The notes: generated by a model from the letters alone, not told the origin. Counted from the first letter of the stretch, positions 17,401-26,503 are shown. The stretch: DNA of 64,000 nt from Actinomadura luteofluorescens (GCF_013409365.1 NZ_JACCBA010000001.1:2170001-2234000), one strand, 5' to 3'. Made by a program: numbers and translations.

Positions 17401-17967
17401 TCAACGGCCGGCGGCGCGGCCGTACCAGAACACCGCCTCGCCGTAACGTCGCTCCCGCTCGGCCTCGTAGCCGTCGGGCCACTCAAGCGCCGGGCCCCGG
17501 GCGGCACGCTCCACGACGACCAGCGCGTCAGGAGTGGCCCACCCGTTGTCGCGCAGATCCTCCAGCAGGGCGGTCACGGCCGAGTCCGCCAGAGCGTACG
17601 GCGGGTCGGCGAAGATGAGGTCGTAGGGCTCGTCCGGCGCCTTGCGGACGAGCCGCTCCACCTTGTCGGCGCACGGGACCGCGCCAGGCAGCCCGAGCGT
17701 CCCGGCGTTCTGCCGGATCACCTTCATCGCCCGCGGATGCGACTCGACCAGCAGCGCATGGCCGGCGCCCCGCGACAGCGCTTCGAGACCGACCGCGCCT
17801 GAGCCCGCGTACAGGTCGGCGACGCGCAGCCCGTCCAGCGGACCGAGCAGGGCCAGGACCGTGGAGAAGAGCCCCTCCCGGGCGCGGTCGCTGGTCGGCC
17901 TGGTGTCCCGTCCCGGCGGGACGGCCAGCCGCCGCCCCCCGGCACTCCCCGCGATGACCCTGCTCAC
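17401..17967 (-). CDS. rsmD: 16S rRNA (guanine966-N2)-methyltransferase RsmD
   Basis: 188 residues. N-terminal RVIAGSAGGRRL, SAM-binding VADLYAGSGAVGLEALSRGA and the catalytic motif DPPY (DLIFADPPYALA). Methylates G966 of 16S rRNA. Start GTG 17965-17967. No clear ribosome site of its own; the GGAGGAGAG tail of repeat copy 3 lies about 20 nt upstream. rsmD-coaD-rpmF neighbourhood is typical of actinobacteria. Confidence 0.95.
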   Translation of the reverse strand: MSRVIAGSAGGRRLAVPPGRDTRPTSDRAREGLFSTVLALLGPLDGLRVADLYAGSGAVGLEALSRGAGHALLVESHPRAMKVIRQNAGTLGLPGAVPCADKVERLVRKAPDEPYDLIFADPPYALADSAVTALLEDLRDNGWATPDALVVVERAARGPALEWPDGYEAERERRYGEAVFWYGRAAGR

Positions 17968-17980
17968 TGTTTTAGTATTG

Positions 17981-18146
17981 CGCTTCTCTCCTCCTTCGGG
18001 CCCGGAGGGCCCTCCATCGTCGAGAAACGCGGGCGATCGCTGGCATCGCTCCGGCTCGCCTTGCGGCTCGCTTCGCGATCAGATTCTTGCTTCGCTCGAA
18101 TCTGCCTTCGGACGCGATCGCGACCATTGGGGTCGTCGCGGGGTCG
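17981..18146 (-). repeat. structured repeat family R1, copy 3 (upstream of rsmD)
   Basis: Same orientation as copy 1. Hairpin CAGATTC/GAATCTG at 18080-18086/18098-18104, where copies 1 and 2 have CAGGTTC/GAACCTG; terminal hairpin GGGCCC-GGA-GGGCCC at 17998-18012. The GGAGGAGAG tail leads toward the rsmD start. Confidence 0.85.
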
Positions 18147-18211
18147 CGCAGGGGGCGGGCGTCTGCGCGGAGATTCGATCGATCGCTGGCGAGGGTGTGA
18201 GCACGGCAAGG

Positions 18212-18245
18212 CGGGCCGCCAGCGCCGTGCCACGCTGGCGACCCG
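18212..18245. repeat. hairpin repeat R3, copy A
   Basis: 34-nt stem-loop with arms CGCCAGCG and CGCTGGCG and outer CGGG/CCCG pairing. A near-identical copy lies at 18853-18886. On the minus strand the copy B variant keeps pairing as a G-U wobble, so it may act as RNA. Confidence 0.6.
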
Positions 18246-18340
18246 CTCGCAGCCGGTCTCAACTTCGGACCGAAGACGGCCAAGAGCCCGGCGAAGGTCA
18301 GGCCACCGTCAATCTGCGACTCGGCGCCTCGCTGAAGTAA

Positions 18341-18619
18341 GACGAGCGCACGAAGACCACCAGCGCGGCGCCCACGCCGCCGACTCCCCGTCCCCCGGCA
18401 CCTCCGTCGGTGCCGTCGTCGCCTCTGCTGCCGCAGATCCCGTCCGCCCCTGGCGTGGCCTCCGGCAAGCCGGCGGCCGCCGCCGGTTTCGCGGCCCCGA
18501 AGGGACTGCCCTTCAACGGCGGCGACGCGCTGCCCCTGGTGGCGCGCGACCTCACCGCCATCGCCGCGGGAAGCGCCGCCGTCGCTGCGCCCCGCAGGCG
18601 CCACGCCCGCGATTCCTGA
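18341..18619 (+). pseudogene. remnant of a sortase-anchored (LPXTG-type) surface protein
   Basis: Reading forward from the TAA at 18338-18340 there is an open frame DERTKTTSAAPTPPTPRPPAPP, a Pro/Ser-rich wall-spanning type linker, then LPFNG, a hydrophobic run (ALPLVARDLTAIAAGSAAVAA) and a basic tail RRRHARDS. This is the order of a sortase sorting signal (LPXTG, membrane helix, positive tail), but LPFNG has Asn for Thr and an Arg breaks the helix. The same frame before the TAA reads ATVNLRLGASLK, as if a domain had continued through it. I read it as the decayed 3' end of a surface protein. A short real ORF from GTG 18410 cannot be excluded. Confidence 0.4.
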
Positions 18620-18657
18620 CCGCACCGCCAAAAGGGCGCCTCCCGACCACCACCATC

Positions 18658-18845
18658 GCAACAACCTCAACCACACAGCACCACGCAACAACCGAAATGG
18701 CCGCGATCGCGTCCAAAGGCAGATTCGAGCGAAGCAAGAATCTGATCGCGCAGCGAGCCGCAAGGCGAGCCGGAGCGATGCCAGCGATCGCCCGCCTTTA
18801 TCGACGATGGAGGGCCGCCAAGGCCCGAAGGAGGAGAAAAAGGCA
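18658..18845 (+). repeat. structured repeat family R1, copy 4
   Basis: Begins with an AC-rich lead (CAACAACCTCAACCACACAG) shared with copy 5. CAGATTC/GAATCTG hairpin at 18720-18726/18738-18744; terminal hairpin GGGCC-GCCAA-GGCCC; GAAGGAGGAGAAAAAG tail. Inverted relative to copy 3, enclosing the surface-protein remnant. Confidence 0.85.
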
Positions 18846-18852
18846 ATAAGAA

Positions 18853-18886
18853 CGGGCCGCCAGCGCCGTGCCACGCTGACGACCCG
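18853..18886. repeat. hairpin repeat R3, copy B, terminator-like on the minus strand
   Basis: Matches 18212-18245 with one substitution in the stem. Read on the minus strand it is followed by TTCTTATTGCCTTTTTCTCC, a U-rich tract, so it resembles an intrinsic terminator there. Confidence 0.5.
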
Positions 18887-19016
18887 TTCGTGGCCGCTCC
18901 AACGCCGGACCGAAGGACCGGCCACGTCACCCTCGCGATCGATCAACGATCACGAGAACTCACCGCCCCCCCAAATCGCCAGGCGAGCCAAGCAAGAACA
19001 GAAACCCACTACTGCA

Positions 19017-19203
19017 ACAACCTCAGCCACACAGCACCACGCAACAACCTCAATAGCCGCGATCGCGTCCAAAGGCAGATTCGAGCGAAGCAAGAATCTG
19101 ATCGCGCAGCGAGCCGCAAGGCGAGTCGAAGCGATGCCAGCGATCGCCGCAGTACCCGACGATGGAGGGCCCCCCGGGGCCCGAAGGAGGAGGGCACTGC
19201 AAT
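19017..19203 (+). repeat. structured repeat family R1, copy 5
   Basis: Same AC-rich lead as copy 4. CAGATTC/GAATCTG hairpin at 19076-19082/19094-19100; terminal hairpin GGGCCCC-CC-GGGGCCC; GAAGGAGGAG tail. Direct orientation with copy 4, offset about 360 nt. Confidence 0.85.
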
Positions 19204-19209
19204 AAACAC

Positions 19210-19290
19210 AGCGAGTCGGAGCGATGCCAGCGATCGCCCGCCTTTATCGACGATGGAGGGCGCTCAGCGCCCGAAGGAGGAGAAAAAGGC
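19210..19290 (+). repeat. structured repeat family R1, copy 6 (3' part only)
   Basis: Starts inside the unit at GCGAGTCGGAGCGATG, immediately after copy 5. Terminal hairpin GGGCGCT-C-AGCGCCC, identical to copy 2, and tail GAAGGAGGAGAAAAAG, which ends 2 nt before the stop of the HEAT-repeat gene. Confidence 0.8.
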
Positions 19291-19291
19291 C

Positions 19292-20155
19292 TTAAGCAAG
19301 ACTCCAGCGGGCTTGGGTTCGGACGCCCGGGTCGGGGTCGGTGAGGGTTTCGGTCAGGGCGGTGATGACCTCGGGGATGTCGGTGGCCCATTGTTCGAGG
19401 GCTTGGACGGCGGCCCGGCGGACGTCGACGGTGCGGTCGTGCAGGGCTTTGAGCAGTGGTTGGACGGCGACGTCGGGGCGGGCTTCGGCCAGGGCGCGGA
19501 CGGCGTGGCGGCGGACCTGCCAGTTGGCGTGGGCGGTGGCGGTGACGACGCGTCCTTCGAGGGGTTCGGGGACGCCGAGTTCGGCGGCGGTGGTGAGGGC
19601 GGCGATGCGGACGACGGGGTCGTGGTCGGTGAGGAGGTGTTCGAGGGCGGGGAGGCCGGAGGGGTGGGCGAGGTGGCCGAGGCCTTCGGCGACGGCGACG
19701 CGGACTTCGCGGGAGGGGTCGTCGGCGGCTTCGGCGACGCGGGCGGTCTCGCGGAGCGCGGTCAGGCCGAGGACGGCCTGGATGCGGACCTGTGGTTCGT
19801 CGTCCTCGAAGCCTTGGGCGTACAGTTCGGCGGCGCCTTTGGCGAGGATGCCGATGAGGTCGGCGGCGGTGTCGCGGACGGTGGTGTCGCGGCCGCGGGC
19901 GGCGGCGAGGAGCAGCGCGTCGACGCCGTCGTCGCCGAAGTAGAGTTCGGGCAGGTCGCGCAGGGCGTCGGCGGCGACGCGGCGGACGTTCTCGTGGTCG
20001 TCGGCGAGGGCCCAGGCGAAGGTGTCGCCGGTGCCGCGCGGCGCCTCTCCGGTGCGGGCGGCTCTGGTGAGGGCCGTGAGGGCTTCGGCGCGTGTCGCGG
20101 GGTCGGGGTCGCGGAGGAATTGTTCGGCCTGGTCGAGCCGGATGGGGCGAGTCAT
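19292..20155 (-). CDS. HEAT-repeat protein
   Basis: 287 residues made of about eight HEAT/PBS-lyase-like repeats of 31 residues (for example DHENVRRVAADALRDLPEL, DTTVRDTAADLIGILAKG, DPSREVRVAVAEGLGHLAH, DRTVDVRRAAVQALEQWAT). Such solenoids bind proteins or nucleic acids; no catalytic motif is seen. ATG at 20153-20155 with GGAGG 9 nt upstream. Repeat copy 6 abuts its stop. Specific role unknown. Confidence 0.85.
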   Translation of the reverse strand: MTRPIRLDQAEQFLRDPDPATRAEALTALTRAARTGEAPRGTGDTFAWALADDHENVRRVAADALRDLPELYFGDDGVDALLLAAARGRDTTVRDTAADLIGILAKGAAELYAQGFEDDEPQVRIQAVLGLTALRETARVAEAADDPSREVRVAVAEGLGHLAHPSGLPALEHLLTDHDPVVRIAALTTAAELGVPEPLEGRVVTATAHANWQVRRHAVRALAEARPDVAVQPLLKALHDRTVDVRRAAVQALEQWATDIPEVITALTETLTDPDPGVRTQARWSLA

Positions 20156-20356
20156 GGGCGTGGCCTCCTGGTCGGCCGTCGGATCCGGGGGCGGGTTCGG
20201 GCCCGCCGGGGGTCGGGATCAGCGACGGGGACACAGGGCGCTCGCCTGGCGCCGGAGGTCGACGTGCAGGCGGGCGATCAGCGCACGACTCGGGTTCACG
20301 CGTTCATCGTGTCCCGCCCGCGCCCCATTGTCAACCAAATAGGTCGGCAATATCTG

Positions 20357-23300
20357 TTATGTCTTCTCCAGGAAGTCGGCGCGCTCCTCGTCCAGCAGGG
20401 ACGCCAGGACGGTGGCCAGGCCGGGGTGGTCCGCCAGGCCCGGGTCGGCCTCGACGAGCGCCGTGGCCTCCTCGCGGGCGTCGCGGATGACGTCCTCGTC
20501 CCGCTGGAGCGTGAGCAGCCGCAGGCTGGACGAGCGCCCGGCCTGCGCCGCGCCGAGCACGTCGCCCTCGCGGCGCTGCTCCAGGTCGAGGCGGGACAGC
20601 TTGAACCCGTCGGTGGTGGAAGCGACCGCGTCCAGCCGCTCGCGGGCCTTGCTGCCCGGCGCCGCGTCGGTGACGAGCAGGCAGAGCCCGTGCAGGGAGC
20701 CGCGCCCGACGCGCCCGCGCAGCTGGTGGAGCTGGGAGACGCCGAACCGGTCCGCGTCCATGATCACCATGACGGTGGCGTTGGGCACGTCCACGCCGAC
20801 CTCGATGACCGTGGTGGCGAGCAGGACGTCCAGCTCCCGCGCGGTGAAGCGGCGCATCACCGCGTCCTTCTCGTCCGGGTGCAGCTTGCCGTGCAGGACG
20901 CCGATGCGCAGCCCGTCGAGCAGCTCCTCCAGCTTCGGCAGCACCTCCATGATCCCGAGCGGGGACCGGCGCTCGCCCTCCTCGTCCACGACGGCGTCGC
21001 CCTCGTCGCCCTCCTGCTCCCCGATGCGCGGGCAGACGATGTAGATCTGCCGGCCGTTCGCCGCCTCCTCCTTTATCCGCTCCCAGGTGCGGGCGAGGAA
21101 CGCGGGCTTCTCGGGCGGCACGACGTGCGTCTGGATCTGCGACCGCCCCGCCGGGAGCTGCCCGAGCACCGAGGTCTCCAGGTCACCGAAGACGGTCATC
21201 GCCACCGTGCGCGGGATCGGCGTCGCCGTCATGACCAGCACGTGCGGGCGGCCGCCGTCGACCTTCTCGCGCAGGGCGTCCCGCTGCTCGACGCCGAACC
21301 GGTGCTGCTCGTCCACCACGACGAGCCCGAGGTCGGCGAACTGGACGGTCTCCTGGAGCAGCGCGTGGGTGCCGACGACGATCCCGGCCGCGCCGGACGC
21401 CGCCTCCAGCAGCGCCTCCTTGCGCGCCTTCGCCCCCTGCGACCCGGTCAGCAGCGCCACCCGGGTGGCGTGCTCGGCGCCGCCGATCCGGCCCGCCTGC
21501 GCCAGGTCGCCGAGCATCCCGGTGATCGACCGGTAGTGCTGCTGCGCCAGCACCTCGGTCGGCGCCAGCAGCGCCGCCTGCCCTCCCCCGTCCACCACCT
21601 GCAACATCGCCCGCAACGCGACCACGGTGTTGTGGGTGGGAGTCCAGCCGTCCGACACATAAAGACGCTCAGGATGGGCGACGGATATGCACTGGACTTC
21701 CTTGCGGCCTACATACTCGATGGCGCGGATGCCCTTGCGGCGCCGTTCGTACTTCGTGCGGGGCCGGAGCCTTTCGGCCTTGCGGGACAGCCTGAAAGGC
21801 GGGTAGTCGTTCGGCAGCGCGACGCTGGTCTCCCAGTAGTCTTTGCCCTCCTTGCGAACCCTCCGGCATCGCGCGTAGCCGCCGAGTGAACGCGTCAGCC
21901 ATGCGGTCGCTTCGGCCAGATGCTTCGATGCGGAGAGCAGGCTGACGTCCCTGCCCTCGGCCCGCAACGTCCCGTCGGTGTCCAGCAGGCCCTGCAAGAG
22001 CGCGTGGCGTTGCTTGATCGGTGCGTTCAGGTAGCCCCACGGAACGTACTTGTCGTGCGCTTCCCTCCCGTAGACGCCGAGATCCCGAAGCGCGGCGATC
22101 AGCGGATTCCCGCTCCCGCGGCGCAAGCCCAGAATCGACCAGCCGAGCGGCCGGTCCTGTTTCCGGCGGAGCCTGCAACCGTCCGGAGCGAGCTCGGCCA
22201 CCGCGTCGATGATCTCCTGGTCGCGAGACGAGATCTCGACCCGCCCGTACTTCATGAAACCGCCGCCGAGCAGGAGGCCCAGGAGGTAGGGGTCGATCGG
22301 GCGTTCCGCGGGCGAGTCCAGTTCGGGGGCCTCGACCAGAGGCACGTACCACTGGCTCCCGCCGGACTTGCGGAGAAGATCCTGGCGCAGTTGCCGTGTC
22401 GTCATCACTTCGAGCGGGCTTCCCCTGTGCCAGCCCGTGTCGGTCTTGACGGCCCAGAGGTGTTCGTCGTCGCATTCGACCGACGTGCCGTCGGAGAAGA
22501 CCAGCCGGTACACGTCACGCTCGCCCTGGGGGAAGACCCCGCGCACCACGGTGACCTCGCCGCCGGGCGTGATCACCTCATCGCCCGGCACCAGGTCGCC
22601 CATCCGCCGGAATCCTCCTGGTGTCAGCACCTCGGAATCCAGCGGTTGGGCCTTTCCGGCGCCGACGTCGCCCTGGAGGAGGCGGTGCATGGGGTGGCTC
22701 TTGGCGAGGTCGGCGGATATCTCGTCGCCCACCTGGCGCTGGCCCTTGGTGAGCTCGAAAGGCAGCCGCGCGTCGAACTCCGACTGGACGCCCTCGAAGG
22801 CCGGGGGGCGGGGCTTGGCGGGCAGGGAGGCGGCGGCGACGCGGCGCTGGGCCAGGGCCACCTGGACGACGAAGGCCTCGTCCCACTTGAGGCGGGCCTT
22901 GGCGCGGCCCAGCTCGTCCCAGGTGCCGGGGCGGTGGATGCCCTCGTACGCCTCGCGCAGGCCGATCAGACCGCGGCGGCGCAGGAGCGGGCCGGGCATG
23001 GGGTCGTCCGGCAGGTCGAGCTGGTCCAGGACGGTCTCGACGGACGTGCTGATCGCCTCGATGGGCAGCGACTTGCTGGACGGGTAGATCGGGATGATCT
23101 CGTCCGCCCACTCCTGCGCGGCCTCCTCGGCGCCCTTCTCGTGGACGACCTTGTACTGCGGGTGGGCCAGCTGGCGCACGGCCCTGCCGCTGCGTGGCAC
23201 GTAGGTGCTGATCTTCCCGGCGAACAGGCCGCGGGTGCCCGGCGACAGCTCCTTCTCGGGCCGGTAGGAGCCCTTGCGGCCGAAGAAGCTGAGCTTGAGC

Positions 23301-23569
23301 TCGCCGGTCCCGTCGGTGACGGTGATCTCCAGGACGTACCCGGGGCTGCGGGTGAGGGAGCGGCCCTGCACCTTCACGACCTCGGCCATGACCGTCACGT
23401 GCTCGCCGTCCTGCAGCCCGCTGAGCTGCGTCAGCTCGCCGCGGTGGGCGTAGCGGCGCGGGTAGTGGTGCAGAAGGTCGCCGACCGTGTGCAGATCGAG
23501 GCCCTTCTTCAGGGCGTTGGCCGTCTTGTCGCCGAGGACCTTGCGCAACGGCTCGTCGAGAGTTGCCAC
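20357..23569 (-). CDS. recG: ATP-dependent DNA helicase RecG precursor, interrupted by an intein
   Basis: 1070 residues as translated; removing residues 307-647 leaves 729, a normal RecG. Wedge/OB domain in the first 270 residues (TVTDGTGELKLSFFG), helicase Walker A GDVGAGK-T split by the intein, DEQHRFGV (motif II), MTATPIPRT (motif III), then motifs IV-VI (VDVPNATVMVIMDADRFG, QLRGRVGRG). RecG remodels stalled forks and Holliday junctions. Without splicing the P-loop is broken and the helicase cannot bind ATP, so recombination/repair by RecG depends on intein excision. Flanked by the HEAT gene (201-nt gap) and the DAK gene. Confidence 0.97.
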   Translation of the reverse strand: MATLDEPLRKVLGDKTANALKKGLDLHTVGDLLHHYPRRYAHRGELTQLSGLQDGEHVTVMAEVVKVQGRSLTRSPGYVLEITVTDGTGELKLSFFGRKGSYRPEKELSPGTRGLFAGKISTYVPRSGRAVRQLAHPQYKVVHEKGAEEAAQEWADEIIPIYPSSKSLPIEAISTSVETVLDQLDLPDDPMPGPLLRRRGLIGLREAYEGIHRPGTWDELGRAKARLKWDEAFVVQVALAQRRVAAASLPAKPRPPAFEGVQSEFDARLPFELTKGQRQVGDEISADLAKSHPMHRLLQGDVGAGKAQPLDSEVLTPGGFRRMGDLVPGDEVITPGGEVTVVRGVFPQGERDVYRLVFSDGTSVECDDEHLWAVKTDTGWHRGSPLEVMTTRQLRQDLLRKSGGSQWYVPLVEAPELDSPAERPIDPYLLGLLLGGGFMKYGRVEISSRDQEIIDAVAELAPDGCRLRRKQDRPLGWSILGLRRGSGNPLIAALRDLGVYGREAHDKYVPWGYLNAPIKQRHALLQGLLDTDGTLRAEGRDVSLLSASKHLAEATAWLTRSLGGYARCRRVRKEGKDYWETSVALPNDYPPFRLSRKAERLRPRTKYERRRKGIRAIEYVGRKEVQCISVAHPERLYVSDGWTPTHNTVVALRAMLQVVDGGGQAALLAPTEVLAQQHYRSITGMLGDLAQAGRIGGAEHATRVALLTGSQGAKARKEALLEAASGAAGIVVGTHALLQETVQFADLGLVVVDEQHRFGVEQRDALREKVDGGRPHVLVMTATPIPRTVAMTVFGDLETSVLGQLPAGRSQIQTHVVPPEKPAFLARTWERIKEEAANGRQIYIVCPRIGEQEGDEGDAVVDEEGERRSPLGIMEVLPKLEELLDGLRIGVLHGKLHPDEKDAVMRRFTARELDVLLATTVIEVGVDVPNATVMVIMDADRFGVSQLHQLRGRVGRGSLHGLCLLVTDAAPGSKARERLDAVASTTDGFKLSRLDLEQRREGDVLGAAQAGRSSSLRLLTLQRDEDVIRDAREEATALVEADPGLADHPGLATVLASLLDEERADFLEKT
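21629..22651 (-). other. class 3 intein in RecG Walker A motif, with degenerate LAGLIDADG endonuclease
   Basis: Precursor residues 307-647 (341 aa). It starts with Ala, not Cys/Ser, right after GAGK and ends WTPTHN before extein Thr648. The class 3 signature is complete: Trp372 in block B (CDDEHLW), Cys627 in block F (EVQCISV) and Thr at +1. In class 3 inteins the block F Cys makes the branched intermediate in place of residue 1. Between the splicing halves lies a LAGLIDADG-type domain: first motif LLGLLLGGG (429-437), where Gly436 stands in for the catalytic Asp; second motif LQGLLDTDG (525-533), with the Asp kept. Splicing is probably active because recG is essential to its own frame; homing is probably lost. 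Confidence 0.95.
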
Positions 23570-23601
23570 GGGTCTTTTCTAGCCGATGGGGGCGACGGGA
23601 A

Positions 23602-25197
23602 TCACTCGACGCCGATGAGCAGGGGGTAGCGTTCCTGGTCGCCGGCGTAGACGCCGACCTCCGCGTCGGGCCGCCGGCGGCGCAGATGGTCCTCCAGTCC
23701 GGCGGCGAGGCCGGGCGGGGCGTGCCGCCCCGGGATCAGCGTGACCAGCTCGCCGCCGCCCGACAGCATCCGGTCCAGGACGTCGCGCGCCACCGCGGCG
23801 AGGTCCGCGCCGATGGTCGCGACGTCGCCCTCGATCAGGCCGAGGACGTCGCCCGGCCGGCAGAGGCCGGCGCTCGTCACCGCCTCCTGCGCGGCGACCT
23901 CCAGGTGGCCGAAGCGGGTGGCGCCGGCGGCGCGGGTCATCTCGATCACGTCCTCGGCGAAGCGGCGCAGCGGGTCGTGCACGGCGAGCGCCGCCAGCCC
24001 CTGGACGGACGCCTTCGTCGGGACCACCGCGATGCGCGCCCCGCCGTCCCGCGCGCGCTCCGCGGCGGCCTCGGCGAGGGCGAGGACCTCCGGTTCGTTC
24101 GGCAGCACGGCCACCTCGTCGCCGGCGGCGAGGAGGGCCTCGGCGAGCACCGCGAGCGGCGGGACGGCGCCGGGCTCGCGCCGCACGACCCGCGCCCCGC
24201 TCTGCTCGAACAGCGCGGCCAGCCCGTCGGCCGCGGTGACGGCGATCACGGCGCGGCCGGTGTGCGGCGCGTGCGGTCCGCCTTCGGCGGCGTGCAGGTA
24301 GGTGACGCGGACGCGGTGCGGGCGTCCCGCCGCCATGCCCGCCTCGATGGCCGCCCCCGCGTCGTCGACGTGGACGTGCACGTTCCACAGCCCGTCACCG
24401 CCGACCACGACGAGGGAGTCGCCGAGGCCGTCGAGGCGTTCCCGCAGCGTGTGGACGGCGTCGTCGGGCGCGTCCAGCAGGTACATCACCTCGTAGCCGA
24501 AGCCCTGGGCGGCCGGGTCCGGCGCGGTGGGCGCGGCCGTCCCGGCGGTGCGGTGCGGGACGTCGTACCGCTCGGGGTACTCATCGGTGATCACGGCGAC
24601 GAGGGCGTCGAGCACGACGCAGAGCCCGGCCGCGCCGGCGTCCACGACGCCGCTGCGGGCCAGCACGTCCAGCTGCCCGGTGGTGCGGCGCAGCGCCCGC
24701 CGGGCGCCCGCGGCGGCGGCTCGCGCGGCCTCGGGCAGCCCGGTCCCGGGGGCCGTCGCGCAGGCCGCGGCGGCCTCGGCGAGGACGCTCAGGATCGTGC
24801 CCTCGACGGGGTGCTCGACGGCGCCGCGGGCCAGGACGGACGCGTGGTCGAGGGCCGCCGCGAGGGTCGCGCCGTCCGGCGGCGCCTCCAGCGGGCCGAG
24901 GACGTCGGCGAGCCCCCGGAGCACCTGGCTGAGGATCACGCCGGAGTTGCCGCGGGCGCCGAGCAGCGCCCCCTGCGCCAGGGTCCGCCACGGGTCCGCG
25001 CCGCCCGGCGGCTCGTCGAGGGCGTCGGCCGCCGCGATGACGGTCAGGTGCAGGTTGGTGCCGGTGTCGCCGTCCGGGACGGGGAACACGTTGAGCGCGT
25101 CGATCTCGGCCCTCGTCCGGCCGAGGGCCTCCGCCGCGAGCCTGCACCACCGGCGCACCGCCGCACCGTCGAGGACCACCCCATCATCGAGGGCCAC
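23602..25197 (-). CDS. DAK/DhaL-domain protein (FakA-like, YloV family)
   Basis: 531 residues. N-terminal DhaL-type nucleotide-binding domain with NVFPVPDGDTGTNLHLT (Asp cluster that binds Mg-ADP) and ARGNSGVILSQVLRG, middle linker, and a C-terminal EDD-like domain (AGDEVAVLPNEPEVLALAEAAA). Homologues phosphorylate fatty acids bound to FakB partners. No fakB/degV gene is in view. GTG start at 25195-25197. Often adjacent to rpmB and recG in Gram-positive genomes, as here. Confidence 0.9.
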   Translation of the reverse strand: MALDDGVVLDGAAVRRWCRLAAEALGRTRAEIDALNVFPVPDGDTGTNLHLTVIAAADALDEPPGGADPWRTLAQGALLGARGNSGVILSQVLRGLADVLGPLEAPPDGATLAAALDHASVLARGAVEHPVEGTILSVLAEAAAACATAPGTGLPEAARAAAAGARRALRRTTGQLDVLARSGVVDAGAAGLCVVLDALVAVITDEYPERYDVPHRTAGTAAPTAPDPAAQGFGYEVMYLLDAPDDAVHTLRERLDGLGDSLVVVGGDGLWNVHVHVDDAGAAIEAGMAAGRPHRVRVTYLHAAEGGPHAPHTGRAVIAVTAADGLAALFEQSGARVVRREPGAVPPLAVLAEALLAAGDEVAVLPNEPEVLALAEAAAERARDGGARIAVVPTKASVQGLAALAVHDPLRRFAEDVIEMTRAAGATRFGHLEVAAQEAVTSAGLCRPGDVLGLIEGDVATIGADLAAVARDVLDRMLSGGGELVTLIPGRHAPPGLAAGLEDHLRRRRPDAEVGVYAGDQERYPLLIGVE

Positions 25198-25382
25198 CGT
25201 GCTCCCTTCCGCGCCGCCGGGTCGCGGCGCCGCCGATTCGCTAACCCGACGCGCTGTCGGCTAGTCTGGTCCACGCGCCACGTTCGTGGCGCTCATCAGT
25301 GAGCGCCCATGATGCCCGGCCCGCCCGAGGCGGCAGCCGGGTGGCGCTCCGATCAGAGCATCGACACCACTTGGAGTTTCCC

Positions 25383-25577
25383 GTGGCTTCCGTCTGCGAC
25401 GTCTGCGGCAAGGGACCCGGTTTCGGCATGCGCGTCTCCCACTCGCACCGCCGCACCCCGCGCCGCTGGAACCCCAACATCCAGCGCGTGCGCGCCGTCG
25501 TGAACGGCAGCACCAAGCGGATCAACGCCTGCACGTCCTGCATCAAGGCCGGCAAGATCGTCAAGCCGACGGTCTGA
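25383..25577 (+). CDS. rpmB: 50S ribosomal protein L28, zinc-binding form
   Basis: 64 residues from GTG 25383 (VASVCDVCGKGPGFGMRVSHSHRRTPRRWNPN). Two CxxC pairs (CDVC, CTSC) mark the C+ zinc form. GGAG lies 7 nt upstream. Divergent from the DAK gene. Confidence 0.96.
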   Translation: MASVCDVCGKGPGFGMRVSHSHRRTPRRWNPNIQRVRAVVNGSTKRINACTSCIKAGKIVKPTV

Positions 25578-25590
25578 GCCCTGCCGGGCC

Positions 25591-25607
25591 GCCCCGGCGG
25601 GGCGGTC
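25591..25607 (+). terminator. rpmB terminator hairpin
   Basis: CCGCCCC-GGC-GGGGCGG, 7-bp perfect stem 13 nt after the rpmB stop, followed by TCCTCTT. Confidence 0.7.
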
Positions 25608-25622
25608 CTCTTCACGGCTTCG

Positions 25623-25653
25623 GTCGGCTCATCGGGATTCCCGGTGAGCCGAC
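25623..25653. terminator. long bidirectional hairpin between rpmB and thiD
   Basis: Arms GTCGGCTCA and TGAGCCGAC are perfect, with a further CGGGA/TCCCG pairing inside, followed by TTT on the plus strand. Between convergent rpmB and thiD, so it may terminate both. Confidence 0.65.
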
Positions 25654-25699
25654 TTTCGCGTTCCCGGGCATTGCCGCCGCCGCGGGTGCCACCCGCCGT

Positions 25700-26503
<804 letters not shown>

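Noticed and set aside
17981..19290. Possible CRISPR array from the regularly recurring repeats
   Set aside because: Units are long, vary in orientation, have irregular spacing and no short identical spacers; no cas gene is nearby.
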